64,000 nt of DNA from Massilia sp. erpn (GCF_024400215.1 NZ_CP053748.1:3162001-3226000), one strand, 5' to 3'; shown: positions 46,470 to 55,603, counted from the stretch's first letter. A program made the numbers and translations. The notes: generated by a model not told the origin, from the sequence alone.

Positions 46470-46500
46470 AAAACGGGAACCGCGGTTCCCGTTTTTTTTT
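46470..46500 (+). terminator. Intrinsic terminator after flgL
   Basis: A perfect 9-bp GC-rich palindromic stem (core CGGGAACCGCGGTTCCCG at 46474-46491) is followed by nine T. A-runs on the left could let it serve the minus strand too. It ends the flgB-L transcript. Confidence 0.92.
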
Positions 46501-46541
46501 GTTCAACCGGGCATATCCGGCGAGCTCTGCCGCGATTGAAT

Positions 46542-46598
46542 ACTGCCGAGCCCGTGTCCTTTTGGGGTCTGACCCCAATGGGACACGGACTCGGCAGT
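46542..46598 (-). repeat. Long intergenic palindrome, probable 3' hairpin of the giant repeat gene
   Basis: Two 18-bp arms (46542-46559 and 46581-46598) are complementary except for one position that is a G-U wobble in the minus-strand transcript. Inside lies a second perfect palindrome, GGGGTCTGACCCC (46564-46576). It begins 8 bp after the stop codon of the giant gene. No T-run follows. From memory, palindromes with this core recur between genes in Oxalobacteraceae; only one copy is in this window. Confidence 0.6.
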
Positions 46599-46605
46599 GG
46601 GCGGC

Positions 46606-49600
46606 TTATTTCGCGGCCAGCAGCGGTGCTTGGGGGTGGGCGCGGCGCTGCCAGTCGTCGCTGCCGCCGTTGCCGCCGAGGGCGGCGCCGTGGGCCAGCC
46701 CGCCCGCTGGCGCCTGGCGCGCGGTCTGGCTGAGGGTGTCGGCGGCGGGCAGGCCGGCAGCCGGCAGGGTGCTGGCGCCAAAATGCTGCAGCTGGCGCGT
46801 CAGGGCGGCCACGCTGGCGCTCAGGCTGGCGCCATCGGTTGCGCTCAGCGATTGGGCGGCCATCGGCGTCAGTGTGGGTAGGCCGGGCTGGGTGGCGTTG
46901 TTGCCGTACTGGTAGCCGGACAGGGCGTCGGTGAGGGCGCCGACCTTGCCGCTCAGGCTGGCCGGATCGCTGTTGCGCGCGGTCAGGAACCAGACGTCCG
47001 CCACTTGCCCCTGGCTGCCGTCGCTGCGCTCGTAACTGCCGCGCAGGCCGATCCAGTTGCCCTGCTCAAGTTCGCTGGTGGCGCGGGCGCCGGTGCCGAG
47101 GCGGGCGATGCCCAGCGCGGCCAAGCCTTGCAGTTCGCCGGCCTGGCTGACGCCGTCGGCATTGTTGTCCTGCCAGACGCGCAACTGGCTGTAGGCGGCG
47201 TCCTGGCTGTCGATGACGCCGTCGGCATTGCTGTCGAGTTCGGCGAGCGCGGCGAAGCCGTGAGCGGCTTTGCCGCCGGCTGTGCGTGTGGCCGTGCCGA
47301 ACAGTTCGCTGCCATCGTCGATCTGGCCATTGCCGTTGCGGTCCAGGGCCAGCAAGCCATCGCCTTGGCCGACCCAGCCGGTGTGCTGCAGGCGGCCGTC
47401 GGCGTCGAGGTCGAAGCGCACGCCCTGGTCGAGCGAGAGGGTGCGGATGCCGTTGCCGTCGAGGTCGAGCACGAGCGGGCTTTCCAGGCCGGCCGCGTCA
47501 CGCTGCTCGGGCTGCATGGCGGCCAGCTGGTCGGTGGTCAGGGCCGCGGCCTGGGCAGCGGTGAAGGCCTGGAATTCGCTGACCGTCATGGCGGCCAGCT
47601 GGGCCGCGGTCAGGGCGCGGATCTGGCCGGCTTTCAGCGCGCGCACCTGGTTGGTGGTCAGGGCGCTGATCTGCACCGTGCTCAGGGCCGCGATCTGGCC
47701 GGTGCCGAGCGCGGCGAACTGGCCGGTGCTGAGCGCCTGCACTTCATTGATGTCGAGCGCCTGCACCTGGTCGGAATTGAGGGCGCCCAAGGCCTTGGTG
47801 GCCATGGCGGCGATCAGGGTGGTGCCGAGCGAGGCCAGTTGCAAGGTGGTCAGGCCGGCTGCGCCCTGGGCGCCCAGGGCGGCGAACTGGTTGCTGCGCA
47901 TGGCGCTCACCAGTTCGACCGTCAGGGCGCCGATCTGGGCCGAGCCGAGCGCGCCGATCTGCACCGTGTTCAGGCTGTTGAGCGTGCCGAGCGCGGTGAG
48001 CTGGTCGGCGCTCAGCGCACGGATCTGGGCCGTGCTCAGCGCCTGCAGGGCGCGCGTGGTCAGCGAGGCCATCTGGTCGGTGGTCAGGCCGGCGATCTGG
48101 GCCGATTTCAGGGCCGTCAATTGCAGGCTGCTCAGGGCGGCCAGATCGGGCAGCTCGATGGCGGCGATCTGGGCGCTGCCAAGCGCACCCAGGGCGGCCA
48201 CGCTCAGCGAGCGCATCTGGCTGGTGCTGAGGGCGGCAATCTGCTCCGTGCTGAGGCTGCCGATCTGGCGCGTGCTGAGGGCGGCGATCTGCGCCGTTTT
48301 CAGCGTGGCGATCTTGTCGGCGTTGAGCGAAGGCAGTTGCAGCGAGGTGAGCGCGGCAAATTGCTGGGTGCCGAGCGCGGCCAGCGTGCTCAGCGCGGCC
48401 AGCTGGGCCGTGCTCAGGCTGGCGACCTGGCCGGTGTTCAGGGCGGCGATGTCGCGCGTGCTCAGCGCGCCCAGCTGGTCGAGGCTGAGGGCGACGAACT
48501 GGGCCGTGCGCAGCGCGGCGATCTGGTCCGTGCCCAGGGCGGCGATATCGTCGAGCGCGATGGCGGCCACCTGGGCCGTGCTGAGGCCGGCCAAGGCGGC
48601 CGGATCGAGGGCGCGCACCTGGGCCGTGGTCAGGGCCACGATCTGGTCCGTGGTCAGCCAGCTCAGCTGGCGGCTGCTCAGCGCATCGATCTGGCGCGTG
48701 CTCAAGGTCGACAGATGGGCTTCATCGAGGCTGGCCAGCTGGCTGCTGGAGAGGGCGGCCACCTGGGTGCTGCCAAAGCCACCCAGGCCGGGCAGGCTGG
48801 CCAGTTGGGCATTGCTGAGGGCGCGCACCTGGGCGCTGGTCAGCGCGCCGAGTTCGGCCGTGGTCAGCACTTGCAACTGGTCGCTGTTGAGGGCGGCGAT
48901 CTGCTCGGTTTTCAGCGCGGCGAACTGGTCGCTGCGCAGCGCGGCCAGGTCATCGCCCTGGAGCGCGGCGATCTGGTCGGTGCTGAGCGCGCGCAGCGCG
49001 GCCGTGTGGAAGGCGCGCCATTGCGCCGTGCTGAGGTCGGCCAACTGGCTGCTCGACAGGGCCGGCATCTGGCGGCTGGTCAGGGCCGCGATCTGGCTGG
49101 TTTTGAGCAGGGCCAGTTGGGTCGCGTCGAGGCCGGCGATGCGCGCCGTCGGCAGGGCCGCGATCTGGTCGCTGGTGAAGGCGGTCAGGGCGCCGAGCTG
49201 GGCAAACTGCTCGGGCGTGAGCGCCGCCAGCTGGGCCGTGCTGAGGGCCGCCACCTGGGCGTCGGTCAGGGCGATGATCTGGTCGGACGTCAGCGCCGTC
49301 AGCTGGTCGGAATACAGGGCGCGGATCTGTTCGCTGCGCAGGGCAGCGATATCGTCCAGTTCGATGGCGGCCACCTGGCTCACGTCGAGGGCGCGGATGG
49401 CGCGCGTGCTGAGCGCGCGCACCTGGGCCGTGGTCAGCGCGCGCAGCTGGTCGACCGTGATGGCCTGGATTTGCGGAATGCGGAGCACGCCGATGGCGGC
49501 CGTGTTGATGACGGCGATCTGGTCGGTGTTCAAGGCGCCGAGCTGGGCGGCCGAGAACGCCGCCACCTGGGTCGAGCGCAGGGCCGCGATATCGGCCAGT

Positions 49601-52600
49601 TCGATGCCGGCCACCTGGGCCGGGGTCAGGGCCGCGATGGCGCGGCTCGACAGGCTGGCGAACTGGCGCGTTTCGAGCGCCAGGATCTGGTCCGGCGTCA
49701 GCGCCTGCACCTGGCTGTCGCTGAGGGCGGCCAGTTGGACGCTCGAGAGCGTGGCGATCTTGTCCAGCGGCAGGGCCGTGAGCTGGGCGTCGCTCAGGCT
49801 GCGGATCTGGGCCGTGGTCAAGCCGCGGCTGTTCAGGGCCGCGATCTGGGCCGGGGTCAGCGCGCTGATCTGGAGGGTGCGCAATGCGGCCACATCGCCA
49901 CTGCTGAGCACGCCCAACTGGTCCATATTCAAGGCTTGCAGCTGGTCCGAGCCGAGCGCGGCCAGTTGCGAGGTTTTCAGGGCGGCGATGTCTTCCAGTT
50001 CGATCAGCGGGATCTGGGCGGCACTCAGGCCGTTCAGGGCCGCCGTCGAGAGCGAGGCGAATTGCGCCGTGCTCAGTACCTGCAGCTGGCCGGCGCTGAA
50101 GACCGAGAGTTGGGCCGAGTTGAAGGCGGCCACCTGGCGCGTGCTCAGGCTGGCCAGGTCGTCCACGCTCATGACGAGGATGCGGTCGGTCGACATGGCG
50201 GCGATCTGGGCCGTGCTGTAGTCGCGCAATTCGCCCAGGGCCGCCAATTGGTCGGCGGACAGCGCGGCCAATTGGGCTGGCGAGAGCACGGCGATGGCCT
50301 GGCTGCTCAGCGCATGCAACTGGCTGGTCGACAGCGCGGCCAGCTGGGCCGGGGCCAGCGCCGCGATCTGGGTGGTGAGCAGGGCATGCAGGTCTTCCGC
50401 TTCCAGCGCCTGTAACTGGCTGGCGTCCAGATTGCCCAGGGCGCGCAAGTTCAGCGCGCGGATCTGGGCGGTGGAGAAGGCGGCGATCTGGCCCACGGTC
50501 AGGTGGGCCGCCTGGTAGCTGTTCAGGGCCGCCACCTGGCTGGTCTTGAGCGCGGCGAAATCGGCCATGTTCAGATTGCTCAGCTGCTCGGTATTCAGGG
50601 CGGCCATCTGGGCCGTGGTCAGGCTGAGCAGGCTGACCATGGCGTCGATCTGGGCCGTGCTCAGCGCGCCGATCTGGGCGGTGGCGATGGCGGCGATCTC
50701 GCCCGTGGTCAGGGACATGATCTGGGCCAGGCTCAGCGCCTGCAACTGGCTGCTGCCCAGGCCGGCGATCTGGCCGGTGGCCAGGCTGCGGATGTCGAGT
50801 AGGTCGATGGCCTGGATCTGGGCCGGGCTGAGCGCGCGCAGCACATCGGTGGACAGGGCGCGCATCTGGGCGCTGCTCAGGGCCTGGATCTGGTCGGTGT
50901 TGAAGAAGGTGAACTGGCCGGTGGTGAAGGCGGCGATCTGGGCCGTTTTCAGGCTGGCCACCTGGTCCGGCGTCAAGGCGCCGATCTGGTCGCTGTTCAA
51001 GCCCTGGATCTGCACGGTGGTCAAGCCGGTCAAGCCGAGCGCGCCGAGCTGGCTGGTGCTCAGGGCACCCATCTGGCGCGAAGTCAGCGCCGCGATCTGG
51101 GTCGAACTCAGGGCGCCGAGCTGGCCCAGCGTGAGCGCAGCCATCTGCTGGGTCTTCAGCGCCTGCACCTGGCCCGTGCTCAAGGCGGCGATATCGACGG
51201 CCTCGATGGCGGCGATCTGGAGCGTGCTCATGCCGCCCAGGGTGGCCGGACTCAGGCTGCGCACCTGGGCCGTGTTCAAGGCCACGATCTGGTCGCTGCC
51301 GAGGGCGCCGATCTGGACGCTGCTCAGACCGGCCAACTGGTTGGTGCGCAAGGTCGTGATGCGATCCGGCGCCAGCGCGCCGATCTGGTCGGTGGTGAGC
51401 GCGGCGATCTGGGCGCTGCGCAGCGGGGCCAGCGAGGCGAAGCTGGCCACCTGGGCCAGCGACAGCGAGGCGATCTGCTGTGTGCTCAGCGAGGCGATCA
51501 TGGCCGTGCTCAGGGCGCCGAACTGGTCGCTGGTGAGGGCGGCGATCTGCTGCGTTGCCAGGCCTGCGATCTGGGCCGTGCGCAGCGCCTGCAGGTCGGC
51601 CAGTTCGATGGCCGCCACCTGGTCCGAGTTCAAGGCATTCAGGGCGGCCGTGCCCAGGGCGCGCCACTGGCTGCTTTGCAGGGCGACGATGCCGGCCGTG
51701 CTGATCGCCTGCATCTGGGCCGTGGTCAGCGCCGCCACCTGGTTGCTGCGCAGCGCGGCCAGTACGGCCAGACTCAGCGAGGCGATCTGGTCGGTGGTGA
51801 GGGCGGCAATGGCCGCCGTCGAGAACGAGGCCAGCGTGACCAGGGCGCCCAACTGGTCGCTGCTGAGCGCGGCTTTCTGCTCGGGCGTCAGGGCGGCGAT
51901 CTGGGCCGTGGTGAGCTGGGCGATCTGGGCCGTGCTGAGCGCTGGAATCTGGGCCGTGGTGAGCTGGTTCAGCTGGTTGGTGCGCAGTGCTTGCAAGTCG
52001 TCGAAGGCGATGGCGGCCAACTGCTCGCTGCTGAGGGCGCGCAGGGCGTCGCTGCCGAGGACGCGGAACTGGGCCGTGTTGAGGCCGACGATCTGGGTTG
52101 TGCTGAGCGCGCCGATCTGGGCCGTGCTGAGCACGGCGATCTGGGCCGTGCGCAGGCCGCTCAGGTCGGCCGTGTTCAAGCTTTGCAGCTGGGCCGTGCT
52201 GAGCTGGCCGATCTGGCGCGTGCTCAGCGAAGTGAGGGTCAGGGCGTCGAGCTGGCCCGCCGTCAAGCTGGCCAGCTGCTCATTGCTCAGCGCGCCCACC
52301 TCGGCCGAGGTCAGGGCGGCCAGCTGGGCCGTTTGCAGGGCGGCCAGCTGATCGGTCGAGAAGGCGGCGATCTGGCGCGTGCCCATGGCGGCCAGGTCGG
52401 CCAGCTCGATGGCGGCGATCTGGGTGGCGTCGAGCGCAGCCAGGGCGTCCGTGCTGAGGGCGCGCACCTGGGCCGTGCCAAGCGCGGCGATATGGCCGGC
52501 CGACAGGCCCGGTACTTGGCCGGCCAGTAGCGCGGCGATCTGGGCGCTGCTCAGGCTGGCCCAATCCTGGGTCGTCATACTGGCCAGCTGGTCGCTGCTG

Positions 52601-54693
52601 AAGGCCTGGATCTGGCGCGTGCTGAAGCCGGCAAAGCTGGCGAAAGCGTCAAGCTGGGCTGAGCTGAGCACGGCGATCTGGTCGCTGTTCAGGGCGCGCA
52701 CGCCAGCCGTGCTGAGGGCACGGATCTGTGCCGTGCCGAGGGCCGTGATCTGGTCGGTGGTCATGGCGGCGATCTGCTGGCTGCGCAGGCCCGGCACATC
52801 GCGCGTTTCGATGCCGCCCAACTGGCTGCTCTGCAAGGCGGCCAGGGCGGCGCTGCTGAGCGCGGCCAGCTGGCTGGCGCTCAAGGCCTTGATCTGGGCC
52901 GAACTCAGCACGCCCGCTTGCAGCGGCGACAGGGCCGCCACCTGGCTGCTGCGCAGGGCCGTGATGCTGGCCGTGCCCAGCGAGGCGATCTGGTCGGTGG
53001 TGAGGGCGGCGACTTGCGCGCTGCGCAGGGCGTCGAGCGCCTTCAGCGCGGCCAGCTGGGCCGTGGTGAGGGCGGCCACCTGCTCGAGCGTCAAGGCCTG
53101 GGTGGCGGCGCTGCCGAGGGCGGCCACTTGCTGGACTTGCAGGTTGCTGAGCTGATCGGTGCTCAGGCTGGCGATCTGGCGCGTCAGCAGCGCGCCCACA
53201 TCCTGGCTTTCCAGGGCCCGCAGCTGGTCGGTGCTGAGCGCTTGCAGCGCCACGGTGTTCAAGGCTTGCACCTGGCCCGTGCTCAGGGCCACCAGTTGGG
53301 CCGTGTTGAGGGCGGCCGCCTGCTCCGGGTTCAAGCCGGCCAACTGGCCGCTGGCCAGGCTGGCCAGATGGCGTGTCGCCAGGCTGGCCACCTGGTCGCT
53401 GCTCAGCACCGCCACCTGCTTGCTGCTCCAGGTCGACAAGGTTTTCAGTGCGCCGATCTGGTCGGTGGACAGCAGCGGCAATTGGTCGCTCGTCAGCACG
53501 GCGATATCGTTGCTGTTCAGGCTGGCGAACTGGGCGGTGCCCAGGACGCTGAGCTGGCCCGGCTGCAGGGCCGCGATCTGGGCCGTGCGCAGCGCGGCGA
53601 TGTCGCGCGTTTCGATGACGGCCAGCTGGTTGCTGCCGAGCAGGTTCAGGGCCTGGGTCGACAGGTTGGCGAACTGGGCGGTACTGAGCGCAATGATCTG
53701 GTCGCTGTTCAGCGCCTGCCACTGGTAATCCTTGAGCGCGCCGAGCTGCTGGCTGCCGAGGCCGGCAATGGCCTGGGTGGCGAGCACGGCCAGTTGCTCG
53801 GGCGCCAGCGCGCCGATCTGGGCCGTCGACAGGCTGGCCAGCGAGGGCAGGGCGGTGAGCTGGTCGGTGCTCAGGGCCGGGATCTGGTCGGTGGTCAGCG
53901 CGGCCAGGCCGCGCGTGCCGAGGGCGCGCATCTGGTCGGTGGTGAAGGCCGTGATCTGGCCCGGCTGCAAGGCGGCGATCTGCTGGCTGGCCAGGGCGGC
54001 GATGTCGCGGCTTTCGATGGCGGCGATCTGTTCGGTGAGCAGCACGACCAGGGCGGCGCTGCTCAAGCCATTCAACTGGGCGCTGCCGAGGGCGATGATC
54101 TGGTCGCTGCTGAGCACCTGCAGCTGGGCCGCGTCGAGGCTGTTCAACTGGCTGCTCGACAGATAGGCGATGCTGTTGGACACCAGGCGCGTCGGATCGA
54201 GCGCGCGCAGCGCCTGGGTGCTCAGGGCGCGCAGCTGGCCGGAACTGAGGGTGGCCAACTGATCGCTGTCGAGGCCGGGCAACTGGTCGCTGCTGAGCAC
54301 GGCGATCTGCTGGCTGCGCAGGCCGGCCAGTTCCTGGGTCGTCAGGGCAGCCAGCTGCCCAGCGCTGAGGGCGGCCAGCTGGCTGCTGGAGAGGGCCGGC
54401 ATGTCCTGGCTGTCGATGCCGCGGATCTGCGCCGTGTCGAGGGTGGCGATGTGGCTGGTAGTGAGGGCGCCGATCAGGCGGCTGCCCAGCCAGCCGATCT
54501 GGTCCGAGGTCAAGGTGGCCAGGTCGGCGTTTTCCAGGTATTTGATTTGGCTGGTCGACAGCGCATTCAGCTGCGCGCTGCTAAACAGCGGCATCAGCTC
54601 AGGTGTCAGGGCCTTGATATCGTCCGACGTCAGAAGACTGATCTGATAGGTCGTCAGACCGGCAATCTGTTGGGTTTCAAATACGATAGTCAT
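46606..54693 (-). CDS. Giant octapeptide-repeat protein with C-terminal EF-hand-like calcium-binding domain
   Basis: The 2,695-residue protein has unknown function. Residues from about 5 to 2402 are near-continuous octads of pattern x-[ST]-x-Q-[ILV]-x-x-[LI] (e.g. STAQIAAL, TTDQIAAL), roughly 300 copies. These are ordered into super-repeats of sixteen octads plus a five- or six-residue break (e.g. PSLASL, GALTAF). Once per super-repeat an octad has Asp in place of Gln (ELADIAAL type), and two octads before it is one lacking Gln. Residues 2403-2695 start with PLVLDLDGNGI and carry several DxDxDG-type loops (DRNGNGQIDDGSE, DSNADGVIDSQD, DNNADGVSQAGE). There is no signal peptide or membrane helix. 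It has its own ribosome-binding site and likely promoter 91 bp after fliR. Surface structure, type I-secreted adhesin or cytosolic scaffold are all possible. Confidence 0.9.
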   Translation of the reverse strand: MTIVFETQQIAGLTTYQISLLTSDDIKALTPELMPLFSSAQLNALSTSQIKYLENADLATLTSDQIGWLGSRLIGALTTSHIATLDTAQIRGIDSQDMPALSSSQLAALSAGQLAALTTQELAGLRSQQIAVLSSDQLPGLDSDQLATLSSGQLRALSTQALRALDPTRLVSNSIAYLSSSQLNSLDAAQLQVLSSDQIIALGSAQLNGLSSAALVVLLTEQIAAIESRDIAALASQQIAALQPGQITAFTTDQMRALGTRGLAALTTDQIPALSTDQLTALPSLASLSTAQIGALAPEQLAVLATQAIAGLGSQQLGALKDYQWQALNSDQIIALSTAQFANLSTQALNLLGSNQLAVIETRDIAALRTAQIAALQPGQLSVLGTAQFASLNSNDIAVLTSDQLPLLSTDQIGALKTLSTWSSKQVAVLSSDQVASLATRHLASLASGQLAGLNPEQAAALNTAQLVALSTGQVQALNTVALQALSTDQLRALESQDVGALLTRQIASLSTDQLSNLQVQQVAALGSAATQALTLEQVAALTTAQLAALKALDALRSAQVAALTTDQIASLGTASITALRSSQVAALSPLQAGVLSSAQIKALSASQLAALSSAALAALQSSQLGGIETRDVPGLRSQQIAAMTTDQITALGTAQIRALSTAGVRALNSDQIAVLSSAQLDAFASFAGFSTRQIQAFSSDQLASMTTQDWASLSSAQIAALLAGQVPGLSAGHIAALGTAQVRALSTDALAALDATQIAAIELADLAAMGTRQIAAFSTDQLAALQTAQLAALTSAEVGALSNEQLASLTAGQLDALTLTSLSTRQIGQLSTAQLQSLNTADLSGLRTAQIAVLSTAQIGALSTTQIVGLNTAQFRVLGSDALRALSSEQLAAIAFDDLQALRTNQLNQLTTAQIPALSTAQIAQLTTAQIAALTPEQKAALSSDQLGALVTLASFSTAAIAALTTDQIASLSLAVLAALRSNQVAALTTAQMQAISTAGIVALQSSQWRALGTAALNALNSDQVAAIELADLQALRTAQIAGLATQQIAALTSDQFGALSTAMIASLSTQQIASLSLAQVASFASLAPLRSAQIAALTTDQIGALAPDRITTLRTNQLAGLSSVQIGALGSDQIVALNTAQVRSLSPATLGGMSTLQIAAIEAVDIAALSTGQVQALKTQQMAALTLGQLGALSSTQIAALTSRQMGALSTSQLGALGLTGLTTVQIQGLNSDQIGALTPDQVASLKTAQIAAFTTGQFTFFNTDQIQALSSAQMRALSTDVLRALSPAQIQAIDLLDIRSLATGQIAGLGSSQLQALSLAQIMSLTTGEIAAIATAQIGALSTAQIDAMVSLLSLTTAQMAALNTEQLSNLNMADFAALKTSQVAALNSYQAAHLTVGQIAAFSTAQIRALNLRALGNLDASQLQALEAEDLHALLTTQIAALAPAQLAALSTSQLHALSSQAIAVLSPAQLAALSADQLAALGELRDYSTAQIAAMSTDRILVMSVDDLASLSTRQVAAFNSAQLSVFSAGQLQVLSTAQFASLSTAALNGLSAAQIPLIELEDIAALKTSQLAALGSDQLQALNMDQLGVLSSGDVAALRTLQISALTPAQIAALNSRGLTTAQIRSLSDAQLTALPLDKIATLSSVQLAALSDSQVQALTPDQILALETRQFASLSSRAIAALTPAQVAGIELADIAALRSTQVAAFSAAQLGALNTDQIAVINTAAIGVLRIPQIQAITVDQLRALTTAQVRALSTRAIRALDVSQVAAIELDDIAALRSEQIRALYSDQLTALTSDQIIALTDAQVAALSTAQLAALTPEQFAQLGALTAFTSDQIAALPTARIAGLDATQLALLKTSQIAALTSRQMPALSSSQLADLSTAQWRAFHTAALRALSTDQIAALQGDDLAALRSDQFAALKTEQIAALNSDQLQVLTTAELGALTSAQVRALSNAQLASLPGLGGFGSTQVAALSSSQLASLDEAHLSTLSTRQIDALSSRQLSWLTTDQIVALTTAQVRALDPAALAGLSTAQVAAIALDDIAALGTDQIAALRTAQFVALSLDQLGALSTRDIAALNTGQVASLSTAQLAALSTLAALGTQQFAALTSLQLPSLNADKIATLKTAQIAALSTRQIGSLSTEQIAALSTSQMRSLSVAALGALGSAQIAAIELPDLAALSSLQLTALKSAQIAGLTTDQMASLTTRALQALSTAQIRALSADQLTALGTLNSLNTVQIGALGSAQIGALTVELVSAMRSNQFAALGAQGAAGLTTLQLASLGTTLIAAMATKALGALNSDQVQALDINEVQALSTGQFAALGTGQIAALSTVQISALTTNQVRALKAGQIRALTAAQLAAMTVSEFQAFTAAQAAALTTDQLAAMQPEQRDAAGLESPLVLDLDGNGIRTLSLDQGVRFDLDADGRLQHTGWVGQGDGLLALDRNGNGQIDDGSELFGTATRTAGGKAAHGFAALAELDSNADGVIDSQDAAYSQLRVWQDNNADGVSQAGELQGLAALGIARLGTGARATSELEQGNWIGLRGSYERSDGSQGQVADVWFLTARNSDPASLSGKVGALTDALSGYQYGNNATQPGLPTLTPMAAQSLSATDGASLSASVAALTRQLQHFGASTLPAAGLPAADTLSQTARQAPAGGLAHGAALGGNGGSDDWQRRAHPQAPLLAAK

Positions 54694-54719
54694 TTATACG
54701 CTCTCCGGGCAGCATGACC

Positions 54720-54748
54720 ATGATAAGCCAATTATTGCCACATGGAAA
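54720..54748 (-). promoter_or_regulatory. Possible promoter of the giant repeat gene
   Basis: On the minus strand TTTCCA (54743-54748) and TATCAT (54720-54725) are 17 bp apart. This would start transcription near 54713, about 20 nt before the ATG, with GGAGAG (54701-54706) as ribosome-binding site. It resembles sigma-70, not sigma-28. Confidence 0.4.
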
Positions 54749-54784
54749 TCAAACATTTGTAACCGCCCAGGTCACTATCAGCGC

Positions 54785-55603
54785 TCAAGGCGCCGCGCGC
54801 GGCGCCGGCGCCTTGGCCGGCTGGCCCCAGTCGCGCGGCAGCTTGCGCGCCGTTTCCACGCCCTGCAGGAAGAAGGTCTGCAAGGGTGCCGCCAGATAGG
54901 GCAGGGACAGCGCCAGCACCAGCAAGCCCACGCCCAGCGTGACGGGAAAGCCGATGCCGAACAGATTCAGTTGCGGCGCCGCGCGCGTCAGGATGCCGAG
55001 CGCGACGTTGGTAATTAACAACGCTGCCACCACCGGCAGCGACAGTTGCAGGCCGGCGCTGAAAATCTTGCCGCCCCAGTCGGCCAGCTGCTTGAACGGC
55101 CCGCCGACGAAGGGCTGGGCCGAGACCGGCAGCGTGATGAAGCTTTCCGCCAGCACCTCGATCAGCACCAGGTGGGCGTTGACGGCCAGGAAAGCCATGG
55201 TCGCCACCAGGGCCAGGAACTGGGCGATGGCCGAGGAGCGGCCCGCCGACATCGGGTCGAAAAACGTGGCAAAGCCCAGACCCATGGTCAGGCTGCTGAT
55301 CTCCCCCGCCATTTCCACGGCTGCGAACACGATGCGCATGGCCATCCCCATTGCCAGTCCGATAATCATTTCCTTGACCAGGATCAGCAAGCCCGCGTAC
55401 GAGAGCGGATCGGCCGCCGGCAGCGCCGGCACATTGGGCGCGATCACCATGGCCAGCATCACGCCCAGGCACAGCTTGACCGTCATCGGGATGCGCGGAT
55501 TGCCGAACACCGGGGCGGCCGTGATCAGGCCCAGGACGCGGGTCAGTGGCCACAGGAGGCCGGCGATCCATGTGTTGATATCGGCAGCGGAGAGGGAAAG
55601 CAT
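54785..55603 (-). CDS. fliR: Flagellar export gate protein FliR
   Basis: The 272-residue membrane protein forms the FliP-FliQ-FliR export gate. It has about six hydrophobic segments, with conserved AAPVFGNPRIPMTVKLCLGVML near residue 30 and EMIIGLAMGMAMRIVFAAVE near residue 80. The later GFPVTLGVGLLVLALSLPYL is typical. The start MLSLSAADINTWI follows fliQ by 10 bp. FliR is usually the last fli operon gene or followed by flhB; here flhB is 29 kb away and the giant repeat gene follows instead. Confidence 0.95.
   Translation of the reverse strand: MLSLSAADINTWIAGLLWPLTRVLGLITAAPVFGNPRIPMTVKLCLGVMLAMVIAPNVPALPAADPLSYAGLLILVKEMIIGLAMGMAMRIVFAAVEMAGEISSLTMGLGFATFFDPMSAGRSSAIAQFLALVATMAFLAVNAHLVLIEVLAESFITLPVSAQPFVGGPFKQLADWGGKIFSAGLQLSLPVVAALLITNVALGILTRAAPQLNLFGIGFPVTLGVGLLVLALSLPYLAAPLQTFFLQGVETARKLPRDWGQPAKAPAPRAAP

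Noticed and set aside
47005..50415. Very long open frames on the + strand (and the -1 frame) opposite the giant repeat gene
   Set aside because: They arise because a 24-bp codon pattern free of stops in one frame is also free of them in others. Their translations are low-complexity and carry no domain, while the minus-strand frame has the calcium domain, ribosome-binding site and regular register.
46900..54600. The repeat block as a CRISPR array or satellite DNA
   Set aside because: The repeats are in one intact coding frame with an 8-codon period; there are no unique spacers of constant length and no cas genes.
46606..54693. Resemblance of octads to the helix start of TAL-effector repeats
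   Set aside because: The likeness is limited to an LTxxQ-type helix start. The unit here is 8 residues, not 33-35, and has no base-specifying residue pair.
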